NCBI RefSeq assembly: GCF_042242105.1 | Contig: NC_092019.1 | Coordinates: 14,572,328 to 14,636,327, forward strand | Source of the DNA: Pempheris klunzingeri | Taxonomy: Eukaryota > Chordata > Actinopteri > Acropomatiformes > Pempheridae | Length of the DNA stretch: 64,000 nt | Direction: 5' to 3' | Part shown: in pieces, positions 37,707 through 50,322 of the stretch | Layout of the letters: every line of letters starts with the position of its first letter | Position numbering within the stretch: position 1 is the stretch's first letter | Notes under the pieces: generated by a model | Seen by the model: the letters and a program-made list of their open reading frames with translations, nothing else | Databases searched by the model: none | What the model was told of the DNA's origin: nothing | Program-made: the position numbers and the translations under genes

Positions 37707-40700
37707 ATGGGGAAAAAACACAAGAAACACAAACCGGAGTGGAGAACAGTTGATGGTACCTGAGTGTATATTTTATTATTTGTCATCGCGCCGCTTTTTT
37801 CAGCTAGCGCTAGCTTGTTCTGAGCTAGCTTAGCTCAGTTTAGCTGGTTCGCCCAACTGGCAAATACATTAGATTTAAATATTTTTTTTTTGAAAAACCC
37901 TAATTCACCAACATGATCCATATCCCTCGGCTCTATCTTTGAGACTTTGCTAGTATGATTTCAAGTTGAGACATTGAGTTAATCAGATTATTGTAAGATA
38001 ATGTATGACATTGTTTTGTTAGTTAGTTATTTTACATCTGATTTTAGACATTTAAACATCAGGTATGGAATTACCCACAACATCAATATCAGCGTAGAAT
38101 ACAAAACAACCCAATTATACCATACTGTAGTTTATTATGCCTATTCTTTTTACTAAACACAACCTATTTGGTGTCTGAGGTAATAACATCAGACAAAACT
38201 TCCAGTGTTCCTGTCAAACTAATGCCAACATCAATTCAAATGCTCACTCTTGCCACAACTGTTCACTTTGTACCATGATTCCTGTCTCAATGATTGCCTT
38301 GTTTGTTTTGGTTGTAGACTATGAGGACAAAGCTCTTGAGAAGCCTCTGAAGCTTGTGCTCAAAGTTGGAGGGAGTGAAGTGACTGAGCTCTCTGGTTCG
38401 GGCCATGACTCCAGCTACTATGATGACAGATCAGATCATGAGCGAGAACGCCACAAAGAGAAAAAGAAGAAGAAAAAGAAAAAGTCTGAGAAGGACAAAG
38501 ACAAATATGTTGATGATGAGGAGAGAAGACGGCGGAAGGTTAGTTTACAAAAGACTATTGTACCTGATAACACCTGTCCTTTTGCCACTGTAAGTTTAAA
38601 ATGGTGCCCATCTTGTTCTATAGGAAGAAAAGAGGAAGAAGAGAGAACGCGAGCAGAACGAATCAGAGGCAGCGGCCGCTACAGCTGCCAGTGCCGGTGT
38701 GCCTGTTGAACCTTTCACATTGTCAAAAAGCATAAGTATTGGATTAGAGGTTAGTAAACTAAATTTAAACTTGAGAATATGTCTGGTAAATTTTCAATGA
38801 TGTCACTGACAAGTCACTCACACCATGACTGTATCTCATCAGCCGGAGGAGAAGAAAAAGAAGAAAGAGAGGTTTGAGATAGAGTCTGAATTGGAGGAGT
38901 TTCACCCCAATATGAAGGTGGAAGTAGAATTGCAAGGCGACAGGCCGGTTCGAGCATGCAGGACACAACAAGGTATTCTTACCTGTCAATGAAGACAACA
39001 TTAGATTTTATTTGAGCAATTGCAAATGTACTAATGAATATCTGTATTTTTTTATGTTTTTGCAATGCAGAGAATGAGTCCACTCCTCGCCAGCAGCTGC
39101 TGGAGCACTTTTTGAGACAGTTGCAGAGGTGAGCGTCACTGAATCAAACTATACCTGTAATGTCAGCCTTCTGTCCTTTTTTAGTTTTAACTAGATCACA
39201 GTCAACACTTTACATGCCGGAAGCCTAAAGACTAAAAGGTTTAGTTAAGGTTAAGGTTAAGGTTAAGGTTGAGTAAAGGTTGAGGTAAAGACTGATATTT
39301 GTCCTTGAAGATGAATCTTAATGTTTTTGGGGAACCCTTCTTCCTCTAACATGAACATCACCTGGCACATCTCACAAGAAATGTCATAAATGAAAGGGCA
39401 CGTTGCCATGAAACTTACTGAACATAGTTAAACTCACCAAAAGATAAAATCTCTTCATTGTGGCCACTCAGAGCTTTTTTCCTTTTTACACCACTCTCAG
39501 GTCAAAATGTCACCTTTTCACTTGCCACATGGGCCAACTGACAGATCGACATTAAACTAGCTGACCACAAACATGCTAAGGGGACAAAGGCCTTTGATTT
39601 TCATAACTTTCAACCCCAGTATTTGTGTGTGACTTGTTATTATACACTGTGCATTTGAGGACTGAAGGGGGAGTCCTGTTGTGCCAGAAAAGTTGTTAGT
39701 GACTTTGTTGTTGTGTTAGACTTAGATTGTTATCAACACTTGAACAACATCTGCTCAAATGTAAACCTGGCCACATTATGATGTACAGTACAGGCCAAAA
39801 GTTTGGACACACCTTCTCATTCAATGCGTTTTCTTTATTTTCATGACTATTTACATTGTAGATTCTCACTGAAGGCATCAAAACTATGAATGAACACATG
39901 TGGAATTATGTACTTAACAAAAAAGTGTGAAATAACTGAAAACATGTTTTATATTCTAGTTTCTTCAAAGTAGCCACCCTTTGCTCTGATTACTGCTTTA
40001 CACACTCTTGGCATTCTCTTGATGAGCTTCAAGAGGTAGTCACCTGAAATGGTTTCCCAACAGTCTTGAAGGAGTTCCCAGAGATGCTTAGCACTTGTTG
40101 GCCCTTTTGCCTTCACTCTGCGGTCCAGCTCACCTCAAACCATCTCGATTGGGTTCAGGTCCGGTGACTGTGGAGGCCAGGTCATCTGGCGCAGCACTCC
40201 ATCACTCTCCTTCTTGGTCAAATAGCCCTTACACAGCCTGGAGGTGTGTTTGGGGTCATTGGCCTGTTGAAAAATAAATGATGGTCCAACTAAACGCAAA
40301 CCGGATGGGATGGCATGTCGCTGCAGGATGCTATGGTAGCCATGCTGGTTCAGTATGCCTTCAATTTTGAATAAATCCCCAACAGTGTCACCAGCAAAGC
40401 ACCCCCACACCATCACACCTCCTCCTCCATGCTTCACGGTGGGAACCAGGCATGTAGAATCCATCCGTTCACCTTTTCTGCGTCCCACAAAGACACGGCG
40501 GTTGGAACCAAAGATCTCAAATTTGGACTCATCAGACCAAAGCACAGATTTCCACTGGTCTAATGTCCATTCCTTGTGTTTCTTGGTCCAAACAAATCTC
40601 TTCTGCTTGTTGCCTCTCCTTAGCAGTGGTTTCCTAGCAGCTATTTGACCATGAAGGCCTGATTCGTGCAGTCTCCTCTTAACAGTTGTTCTAGAGATGT

Positions 40701-43700
40701 GTCTGCTGCTAGAGCTCTGTGTGGCATTCATCTGGTCTCTAATCTGGGCTGCTGTTAACTTGCAATTTCTGAGGCCGGTGACTTGGATGAACTTATCCTC
40801 AGCAGCAGAGGTGACTCTTGGTCTTCCTTTCCTGGGGCGGTCCTCATGTGAGCCTATTTCGTTGTAGCGCTTGATGGTTTTTGCGACTTCACTTGGGGAC
40901 ACAATTTTCCAGACTGACTGATCTTCATTTCTTAAAGTAATGATGGCCACTTGTTTCTCTTTACTTAGCTGATTGGTTCTTGCCATAATATGAATTCTAA
41001 CAGTTGTCCAATAGGGCTGTCGGCTGTGTATCAACCTGACTTCTGCACAACACAACTGATGGTCCCAACCCCATTAATAAGGCAAGAAATTCCACTAAGT
41101 AACCCTGACAAGGCACACCTGTGAAGTGAAAACCATTTCAGGTGACTACCTCTTGAAGCTCATCAAGAGAATGCCAAGAGTGTGCAAAGCAGTAATCAGA
41201 GCAAAGGGTGGCTACTTTGAAGAAACTAGAATATAAGACATGTTTTCAGTTATTTCACACTTTTTTGTTAAGTACATAATTCCACATGTGCTCATTCATA
41301 GTTTTGATGCCTTCAGTGAGAATCTACAATGTAAGTAGTCATGAAAATAAAGAAAACGCATTGAATGAGAAGGTGTGTCCAAACTTTTGGCCTGTACTGT
41401 ATGATGTGGTCATGTTCATCAAAGCACAGCACAAGCAAGACCCAACGATATTGATCATATTGACCATATTGGCCTGACAGATAATGTGCAGATGAGAGCA
41501 CTCACACTCAAAAAGGCGAGTCTGAACAAATCTAGAGGTTGATGCTGTATTGAATAACACTGATGGGACATCACTTGTCTTTCCAGGAAAGACCCGCATG
41601 GGTTCTTCTCATCTCCAGTAACGGATGCGATTGCTCCTGGTTACTCAGTGATCATCAAACATCCTATGGACTTCAGCACCATGAAAGACAAGATTAGAAA
41701 CAATGACTACAATACAGTTACAGAATTCAAGGTGAGGATACATTTCAACACACAGAGAGGTGGATAATGAATGTTGATTTCTTTTCACAGTATTAAAAAT
41801 TGCAAGACAGGGTGTGTAAACGAAGTTTGACCTAATGCCGTCAATTTCTGGCCTTCAGGCGGACTTTAAACTGATGTGTGACAATGCCATGGTGTACAAC
41901 CGACCAGAGACTGTCTATTATAAGGCTGCTAAGAAACTGCTCCATACAGGATTCAAGATGATGAGCAAGGTAAAATGGAACAAAAATAAACACATTTCTT
42001 TCACTATTTGTTTGTGTTTGTAGCCCATCCATGTTATCTATTTGACACCTACTTTGTCCATGTTAGTCGTTTTGTGGTTTGACTTCATTGAAAAGTCAGT
42101 TACTGAGACCCTTCTGTTAGTGCTCTTCTCTTTCTAGTCACTTCTCTAGTCACTTCTCTTTGTTCCAGCTTTTAATGATATAATTTTACAGCCAACATTT
42201 CACTACAGATAGAATTACATTTTTCTCTTATCCTTACTTTGCTAGTTCAGCAGATGAAGTTAATCGTCGCACCTTTTCCTCTACTCTGTGTATAGGAGCG
42301 GCTGTTGGCTCTAAAGCGCAGCATGTCTTTCATGCAGGACATGGACTACACCCAGCAGGCAGCCATTTTGGGGGATGAAGACCTTGCAGCTGAAATACCC
42401 CCTCCAGAGATAATCCCCCTCCCTGTGGAATCAGCTAAGAAGTCTAAAAAACAACCAGTCAAAGACATGAAGGAAGTCATTAGGTATCCCTGATTTGTAA
42501 TATGTAGATTAAATTTGACTTCTTACATACATTTAAGGAATGAAATGTCCTAAATATTTGATGTTCTGTGATTGAGCACTGTGTCTGTCACCTCTGTTAT
42601 TTCAGTTACCTGTATGAACCAGAAGGAAACGCTTGCAGCTTGACTGACAGTACAGCAGAGGAGCATGTTCTGGCTCTCGTTGAGCATTCTGCAGACGAAG
42701 CTCGAGATCGGATCAACAGATACATGCCCAACTCTAAGGTTCTCCACTTTACTATTTGTGTATAAATTTCCATTCATACATGATGTCTCCACTAACTGTA
42801 GCTATATTGTTGTACATAAGGTGGTGCTGGTTAAGTAAATTACAGATATGTTTCTGATGCAATTGGGTGTGTGAGCTTCTCGTCTCATCAGTGCAGTTTG
42901 TATTGACAATATATTTTCTCTGTTGATTTCAGATGGGCTACTTGCGTAAAGAGCAAGATAATACTCTTCTATATACTGTGGTAAATCAGCTCGATCCTGA
43001 TGCAGAAGGTTTGTTATCATTGTGTACTCTTTTGAAGATCTTTTAAAAACCCAATTTTTGCACAAGATCTGCAATACATTGATATAATGTCTGATATCTG
43101 AATGAAGTGAATTGTTCTTCATTTCGTGTAGAAGAGGAGACTCATAAAGTCGACCTGAGTTCTCTGTCAAATAAGCTTCTGCCGGGATTAACGACGCTGG
43201 GTTTCAAAGATGACAGGAGACACAAAGGTATGTCAGGAAGTGCACTTTTGTTGATTATGACTATCTTTAAAACTGCCACAGTTTATAATACATCATGCTT
43301 CCCTCTTGCTTTGTGTAGTAACGTTTCTCAGCAGTGCCTACAATGTTCAGAGCCTTCAGAAGAACTCCGTCTTTCCAGACCTGCTGTCTGAGGAGGTGGA
43401 CACGCTCTACTCAGCCTATGGAGATGATGCAGGGGTACAATGTGCTCTCAGGTAGGGGGACTTTTCCGTCATAGATTAAACTTAGATTTGAAATCATCCG
43501 TTGGAGAAAAAAAAAAACAGCATCCCTGTTTTCATCTTTTAATATCTTCTCTGTCACCTTAAGCATACAGGAGTTTGTCAAGGGCTGCGGGGGTATCACA
43601 AAGCATTGGGTTGATGGGCTTCTGGACAAGATGACCGCAGGCGATCACATTAAAGCTGTCAGCCAAATCCGACAGGTATTTGACGTGTACTAAATAGCCA

Positions 43701-44974
43701 GCAATGCACACACATTACTTCCATCATCTCCTCAGTCTCCAATGTTGTCTCGACCAATTGTAACACAGTCTTGCTTCGTGTGCTTATTTTACTCTTCAGA
43801 AAAGGAACATCATGCTAAAACCTGATGAAACCACATCCAACATCTGTGACATGCAGGTATGCTATAGTTGTTGTTTTTTTTTAAAGTTATGGTACATTTA
43901 AATAGTTGATTGAGCATTTGATTGATGCATTGTGTTTTTGGTCAGATGGCAGATGGTGCCGGCCTGGGAGAGAGTGGCTCGGTTCTGGACTTCATGTCAA
44001 TGAAGAACTATCCTGACATGTCTCTGGATGTATCCATGTTGAACTCACTAGGTGATTATCCATGTCAACACTTAGAGTGGCCACATTCACATGTACACCA
44101 GTAATCCAGTCATAACCTAATAAGGGTTGTAAAATGTTTAAGGTAGAGTCCATGTAGACTCTAAACTTGACTGATGTTAATGTGATAAGGCTAGTAGTTG
44201 AATTAGTCTAATGAGATTAAGATGTGAGGAGTCACAGTATTATAGCCATTTGAACACCTTAATCCTATTAAAACTCTCAGGCAGAACTTTTACTACATTT
44301 TGCAGCACACAGCAGTCAAACTATGCGAATATCTTTGTATGGCTCTGCTATCTTTGAGCTAGTTTATTAGTAGGCACCTTGCGTACTTGCATGCTAGAAC
44401 CTCACTAGAATAGTGTGCATTTTTTCTCTTGTTAATCATTCATTTAATTTCCTACAATGATCTTACATTCTCTCTTTCTTCATCAGGTAAAACTGTGAAG
44501 AAGGAGCCGGGGAACGAGGAGGGCCAGCAGCACTTTGACGATGCAGACAAACTCCTGCAGGAGTTCCAAGAGGCTCAGGTCGACAGAGTCGGCTCCAGAC
44601 CCTCGTCCAACCTGTCCTCCCTCTCTAACGCCTCAGAGAGGGACCAGCACCACTTAGGTACCTGCAATCAGAGCGAGACAAAAATATTAGGTGGTTATAA
44701 AGGAGCACTGCTAATGCTAAATAATCACAAGTTAAAGTTTTATTAAACAGTGTATCATTAGTAAATATCACCTAAATGTTAGACAACCACTTCTCTGCAA
44801 TTTTTTTATCGCTCTACACTGAACATTAACACCAGTGCAACAACACTAGAACCATATTTTCTTTTGTCCACAGGGAGCCCATCACACCTGGGTGTGGGGG
44901 ACCAGTCTGAAATGGTTCATGATCCATATGAGTTCCTGCAGTCTCCAGAGCCAGAGAGCACAGCCAACAGCTGA
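37707..44974 (+). CDS. brd9: Bromodomain-containing protein 9, 17 exons
   Basis: Exons: 37707-37755, 38318-38538, 38624-38749, 38843-38972, 39071-39128, 41587-41731, 41859-41969, 42296-42483, 42606-42738, 42933-43008, 43132-43227, 43319-43451, 43564-43675, 43800-43856, 43946-44051, 44487-44657 and 44874-44974. They sum to 2013 nt, or 670 aa; human canonical BRD9 is 597 aa. The start MGKKHKKHKPEWR is the family start with good context. Exon 2 encodes a long poly-Lys tract. The bromodomain lies at about residues 176-280, with acetyl-lysine-binding Asn257 (in MVYNRPET) and gatekeeper Tyr263. A conserved C-terminal domain and the end motif HDPYEFLQSPEPE follow. BRD9 reads acetyl-lysine in the GLTSCR1/BRD9-containing BAF chromatin-remodelling complex in the nucleus. 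Extra length comes mainly from residues around exons 3-4 and the exon-8 segment ERLLALKRSMSF. Confidence 0.95.
37756..38317 (+). other. brd9: brd9 intron 1
   Basis: A 562-bp intron with repeated GCTAGC/AGCTAG-type words near its 5' end, still within the promoter CpG-richer zone. No other feature was seen. Confidence 0.8.
39786..40055. repeat. Left terminal inverted repeat of Tc1-like element
   Basis: About 270 bp, matching the complement of 41130-41399 with few mismatches. It includes the last ~35 codons and stop (39949-39951) of the transposase frame. Confidence 0.85.
39949..40986 (-). pseudogene. Tc1-family transposase, inactivated
   Basis: The frame begins at MARTNQLSKEKQ (40986) and is open to a TGA at 40137-40135; the family-typical remainder continues in the same frame to TAA at 39951-39949. 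Numbered from this Met, the first catalytic Asp is intact at 152 (WSDES) and the Glu at 281 (NPIE). The second catalytic Asp position (242, in FQQ-A-NDPKH) is Ala, encoded at 40263-40261. The spacing from this residue to Glu is 38, fitting the DD38E type. A Trp codon directly after PIEMV is now TGA. The first DNA-binding helix-turn-helix appears shortened: SVWKIVSPSEV lacks a few residues usual for relatives. The copy cannot encode active transposase. Confidence 0.9.
41130..41399. repeat. Right terminal inverted repeat of Tc1-like element
   Basis: Mirror of the left repeat. Because the left repeat includes the transposase 3' end, this copy carries a second, inverted copy of that coding tail upstream of the transposase start. 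Confidence 0.85.
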
Positions 44975-45170
44975 CCACACAAACTGCCATTTTGCTATCC
45001 TGGTGTTAACAGCACTAGATGCTCTGCCTTTGACTATTTAACCACTGTGGAGACAGCAGAAGCCTCTGACCTGTTTTAAATACTGAATATAATTGTATAG
45101 ACTGTGTAATTTTATTGTTTTGTATGTGTGCAACTCTTAAAAAATAAATGCTTGCACCTGTATTTATAAA
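44975..45170 (+). terminator. brd9: brd9 3' UTR with AATAAA
   Basis: A canonical AATAAA at 45143-45148 lies 169 nt after the stop and is followed by a GT-rich stretch (TGTGTGTGG at about 45171), a standard cleavage and polyadenylation arrangement. Confidence 0.8.
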
Positions 45171-45390
45171 TGTGTGTGGTTTGATAAGAAAAATGTATTT
45201 TACATGTTGCGGAAGCAGCTGTAAAATGTAGGAACCGTCTACCAGTAATGCTCATCCAAATTTAGCACATTTATAGTTAAAGGACATTTCACAATGTCTC
45301 TGTGAGACATTGTGAAGGGAAGTGAAAATAAAGCGATATGTATGCAGTATACATTTACATTCAGTATAGTGTTACCCTAGAAACTGAAAA

Positions 45391-45812
45391 TGGTCCCATA
45401 TTATGCAAAATGCACTTTTTAATGTCAACATAAATACGTCTCTGGCGTGACTACAGACTGTTAAACTATGAGGAAAAACCATCTTTTTTTTTTTTTTTTT
45501 GGTCCTGCTCCATCTTTCAGTAAGTGTTTATGAAAACACACCGTTTGGATTTGGCTCCCCTTATGGCATCATAAGGGGATCTGTTCATCATGTGACCTCC
45601 TCCAGCCCCACAGCAGGCCAATGGCCACCGTCCACCGAAAACCTCCTGAATCCACCTTGTATTTTGTTCTTCTAAAAGACAGATGATGAAACCAGCTCCA
45701 GCAGCCACGTCTGCTAACAGAAAAATAATGTAATTTTTGATCATTAGACCATATAAACATGTTCTAGTAAGACCCCCAAATACAAACTTTAAGATGAGCA
45801 AAAATGGGACCT
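45391..45812. mobile_element. MITE-like non-autonomous element between brd9 and zdhhc11
   Basis: Left end TGGTCCCATATTATGCAAAA and right end AAAATGGGACC are inverted with respect to each other. The interior carries an 18-20-T run and no credible coding frame. The pattern of a GGTCCCATATTATGC start resembles common teleost non-autonomous DNA elements. Family assignment is uncertain and edges are approximate. Confidence 0.45.
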
Positions 45813-45984
45813 TTAAAGAACAAGGGCTTTATTATTGAAAGCAGAAGTATAGTGCATGCTTATGTTTGCAGTTTCGTCTTGGTGTATTGGGAATAAAGCA
45901 CTGACTAGTTTTGAGTTTATATTCTCCAGCATGTAAAGGTGTGAAAAAGAATTGCAAATACTAATTTTGATAGACAAGCTACAG

Positions 45985-46442
<458 letters not shown>

Positions 46443-47402
46443 GTAAGTAATATTTTATGTTTTTAAACTTAATACAGACCTAATAATAAGTATCTGTAAT
46501 TATAATCATTGGAGGTTACATTTAACCTAACCTTAGCGAGTAGCTTTTGTTGTGGAAAACGGTGGCAATAAAACCATCTGTCAGGAGGACAGACAGCCAC
46601 AGGGTTATTACCCCTTTACATACATGTCCTTCCCCCTATAGATTTAATCTAATAATGAACAAAAAGCATAATAATTTCTTTGTTCCCTGTATTTTTCAAA
46701 GTTTTATCTGGACAATTTTTAGTTAATTTGCTGTGTCAGGCACAAGGCCAAGAGCAAAACATGTGATCACAAGATGTTTTTACGAAGGAGGGGATGTTAG
46801 TCTGTCTGTAACCCTTTTACTCTGGTTCAGCTCTGTCCTGTAGGGTATGTGACTATATCCTCCCTGTTAGTTATATGCAGCAGAGCCTTTGTCATTTGTG
46901 GAGATGGATAAGGCACCGTCTGCTGCCTCTGTCACACAATACACAGAGCTGACAGTTCATTAAGTAAACTCATCTAAAAGTAATGTAGCTTAATATAACA
47001 GCCTGGCAATAAATCCTACCTTTTTATGAAGGTTGTAATGTTGATATTGAAACAGTTTAGAAATGTTTATGGTCATTTTGGAGGCTGTAGTTAGCACTTG
47101 TGTTGAATTGTGTTTCTGAGAAGTCTTTCTGTTATTTTGTCCACCCCATTTGTACCACACTAAGGCTATTGCATTAGTTACCAGTGTATTGTACACCTGA
47201 CTAAAACTAAGTGAAGGTCCATAAAGATTGAACAGCCACTATCATAATGCTCAACTCATTTTCCTAACTCATTTCCCCAGCAAATGCAGCCACACTCTGC
47301 TGGAGCTAGACTTGCATGTAGTGTGCATGATGTGTGGATGGATGCTTGAGGACGCCTGCCTTTTTCTTGACTGACTGTCTATTGTCCTCTTGTGCTGTCT
47401 AG
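46443..47402 (+). other. zdhhc11: zdhhc11 intron 1
   Basis: A 960-bp intron from donor GTAAGT to acceptor CTGTCTAG immediately before the ATG. Nothing else was recognised. Confidence 0.6.
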
Positions 47403-50322
47403 ATGAACTGCTGCGGTCAAAGGCTGAGACGCACATCTCCCATGCATGGCAGCAGTATACATGAGCTGGTGCCCGCCAAGCCTCCCAGGATGAACGGATG
47501 GTCGTGGCCCCCTCAGGTGTACCAAGTGGTTGGCTGGCTGTTGTACAGCTACCTCACCATAGTCAGCTTTGGCATCTATATCCCTCTTCTGCCTCTGCCA
47601 TGGAAGCATGTGGTCTACGCTGTATCCTTAACACGCAGTTGAAACCTAGCAGTCAGTCTGAATGTTAAGTATGCAGCAATGAGTCTTTTAGATTTGAAGA
47701 TGGAGCAAACATTAGTCTCCACTATGGTTTTGTCTCGGCTGCTGGACAAGACAAGGATGCAGTTGTGTGAGCTGTCTGTATGGGCTCCAGTCACACCAGA
47801 TGGGACTCTGGTACTCTGTGGTCTCTATTAAGCCCAAAAGACATGATCAGTGGTGTTTTTTTGTCACATGTTGAATGCTGCATGATGTCAACACTGGTTT
47901 ATTTAACTGAGGCTTCACTCAGCCACGAGAACAGTTGATTTTTTTCAGAGCTGACTTTCTCACACAAAAGATCCACTTGTGTAGAACAGTTTGCAGTTCC
48001 TTGTTCGTGTATGCTTGTGCCACTTAGTATTCTGCACTTAACTGCACATTTATCACAATTTGCAGTATTTTCACAGTGTTATTGCTATTTTCCTTGACTC
48101 TGGTTATGTGCAGCTGATGGGCATAGCGTTTGTTGTACACCTTTTCACCCATATTGCTGTTGTGACCATAGATCCAGCAGATGCCAATGTGAGAGCTAAA
48201 CAGAACTATTCCAGTTCAGTGCCGCAGTTTGATCGGGCAAAGCAACCTCATGTCATCCAGGACCTACACTGTTACCTATGTGATGTCAAGGTGTATGTAC
48301 CCAAAGCAGTTGTCTCTAATGTGATTTTAGTTAATGTATCATTTGGCATTCTTGATGCAGTTGTTTAATGATTTCCACATTTTCAATCTTCATGTAGAGG
48401 GCCCAAAGTAAAACACTGCGCTGTTTGCAACAAGTGTGTGGAAGACTTTGATCATCATTGCAAATGGCTGAACACCTGCGTGGGTGGCAGAAACTACCGG
48501 TAATAAAACGTTTAGGATGAACTAGTGTACTTTCTGTAGCTGGAATGCTTTATAAATTAAGATCAGGGTTTTTTTTGTTGTCTTCAGGTGCTTCTTTGGG
48601 GCACTGACCTCTGCCACATTTGGTGTCTTCCTGCTCGTTGCTGTCATCTTGTTCATATTTATTCAGCATTACCTGGACCCAAAGAGCCTACGGACAGCTC
48701 CGCAGTTTGAGAGTGAGTCACCATAAAGTTGAGATTTCTTTATCTGACTGAATAGAAGGCAAAGAAATGGCTTTGATCATATTTGGTGCATCATTAAAAA
48801 CTTATTCCTTTCCATAGGTATGCAGGGGAATGGTACCTGGCTGATGTTTTTACCCTTAGCACCCATAAAGACTAGTTCAGCCGGTCTCCTTATATTAGCC
48901 TTCATAACCGTCATGCTGAGCAGCATCTGCCTGCTGCTGCTCTGCCATCTGCTGGGCTTCCACCTTTACCTCTGTGAGTCACAGTCTTCAGGACAGACAT
49001 TTGATAGGGTTCTTTTTCTCCCCCATCCAGTCTATAATCCTCACCATTTTCCTCTGGTGTTTGTTCTTCTCTTGGTTTTATAGTTTTTAAAGGAATAAGC
49101 ACATATGATTACGTGAAGATGCAGCGCCAAAAAGAAGCCAGAAACCAGGACATTGAAGCAGGAAGTCCACATGATGCGAAAGCCAATAATAAGGCCCCGC
49201 AGGTGAGATCTGTCCCTTGCTTCTCGCTGTCAGTCACTTGTTCACTCTGTCATGTGTCTAAAACATTTTCCCTTTTAAAGAATAATGACAGCTCTATTGA
49301 CTGTGAGCCAGCATTATCACAGAGTTCAAGGTAAAACAAATTTTCCACAGTACTTGTTTAGTGATAATTAAAGCTAACTTTTCAGTGAAGCATAATTAAT
49401 GCCACTCTTGTTTTCCTGCAGTACCTGCAAATTTGACGATAAAGGCCCATTCACAAGCCGACTGTCAGAATCCATATGCACTGAGGTAAGCATGTCTACT
49501 TCTGTCTCCTTTGAATTTGTGTATCATTGGGGTCTTGAGGCAGATGCAAACAGAGATATTGCGTATACTGTCATAGGTGTTGATGAGATTAGCCAGCTGA
49601 TTGAATCACACTGCTTTGTTAATCAGCCTTTGTAGGGTTTTCCTGAGATATATTAGCCTTTTTTTGTACCCAGACTTCTTGTCTGCCTTTGTTCATTTGA
49701 TGATTTCATTATTTTCTTTTGTCTGGGACTTGAGAGAAGTTTTCTTTAACAAGAAATTTCATGCACACATGCAACAAATGGGTAACACTGCGTTATAAAT
49801 CTGTTTTGGTCTAGTTGGAAAACTTTAAGAAATCATCAGAAAAGGAGAATAGTTTCCATTATGGCACAGAAAGTCCCACAGAGAACACAGCAAGTAAGTC
49901 TATGGCTGCATTTCTCACTTTATCACTATCATTTATCTTTCTTATTGTCAACCTCATTTACAGAGGGGTGTTTAATAATGGACTGCGTCAAGGTGTACAA
50001 GGGGGTTCTGTTTTTCTGTTTGGTCTCTCACTGGAAATTAATTGTAAATTAACATGCATACAAATCTGCTACAGACAGGTTACAGGGCTTTTTTAGCTAG
50101 TTGTATTTGGATGGATTACCAACAAACATTTGCCCAGGCAGTTTGCAAATAATATTCATCTCTTGTTTCCTGTGTTTGAAAGGGGAAATATGTATGAGCG
50201 ACCTTAAAAGCTGGAAGACCGACACTAAGGAGGCTCAGAGCACCCGTGTGAAGTCCGCTGACCCTGTTCCTGGAGTACAGGACCCTCTGGGCAGCTCGGT
50301 TATGACTCCAGATGATACTTAG
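47403..50322 (+). CDS. zdhhc11: DHHC palmitoyltransferase 11, 10 coding exons
   Basis: Exons: 47403-47621, 48114-48292, 48398-48499, 48588-48712, 48818-48973, 49084-49202, 49281-49330, 49422-49485, 49815-49893 and 50183-50322. They sum to 1233 nt, or 410 aa; human ZDHHC11 is about 412 aa. Four membrane segments are visible: about residues 39-62, 70-91, 168-194 and 229-260. The cysteine-rich domain between the second and third reads [20 protein letters not shown], then CVEDFDHHC, with catalytic Cys154 and all zinc-ligand Cys/His positions present. The cytosolic tail starts with KGISTYDYV and is otherwise Ser/Lys-rich and poorly conserved. The enzyme transfers palmitate from its own Cys to substrate cysteines at endomembranes. 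The ATG forms the first three bases of exon 2. A brd9-zdhhc11 tandem arrangement is conserved in human. Confidence 0.93.
47622..48113 (+). other. zdhhc11: zdhhc11 intron 2
   Basis: A 492-bp intron. An upstream AG at 48065 would give an open extension, but the family alignment (VVYA followed by LMGIAFVVH) places the acceptor before 48114. Confidence 0.75.
49486..49814 (+). other. zdhhc11: zdhhc11 intron 9
   Basis: A 329-bp AT-rich intron. No feature was seen. Confidence 0.75.

Larger units (their letters stand above)
39784..41401. mobile_element. Tc1/mariner element with TA duplication, near full length
   Basis: The element runs from CAGTACAGGCCAAAAG at 39786 to its complement CTTTTGGCCTGTACTG ending at 41399, with TA duplications at 39784-39785 and 41400-41401. 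The terminal inverted repeats are about 270 bp (39786-40055 and 41130-41399) and differ at only a few positions, which suggests a fairly recent insertion. It sits in brd9 intron 5 with its transposase antisense to brd9. The transposase is inactivated, but the ends look intact. Confidence 0.95.
39129..41586 (+). other. brd9: brd9 intron 5, host of a Tc1-like element
   Basis: A 2.46-kb intron, unusually long for this gene, of which about 1.6 kb is the Tc1-like element. The remainder holds a short (GGTTAA)n-like tract around 39242-39270. Confidence 0.85.

Noticed and set aside
38275-38709. 144-codon frame reading through brd9 exon 2 and intron 2
   Set aside because: The 85-bp intron shifts the frame relative to exon 3; splicing at GTTAGT/TATAG gives the conserved BRD9 sequence.
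39242-39270. Interstitial telomere-like tract
   Set aside because: The unit is GGTTAA, not the vertebrate TTAGGG repeat, and only about four copies are present; treated as a simple repeat.
45517-45801. 94-codon minus-strand frame
   Set aside because: Lies inside the MITE-like element and contains no recognisable domain.
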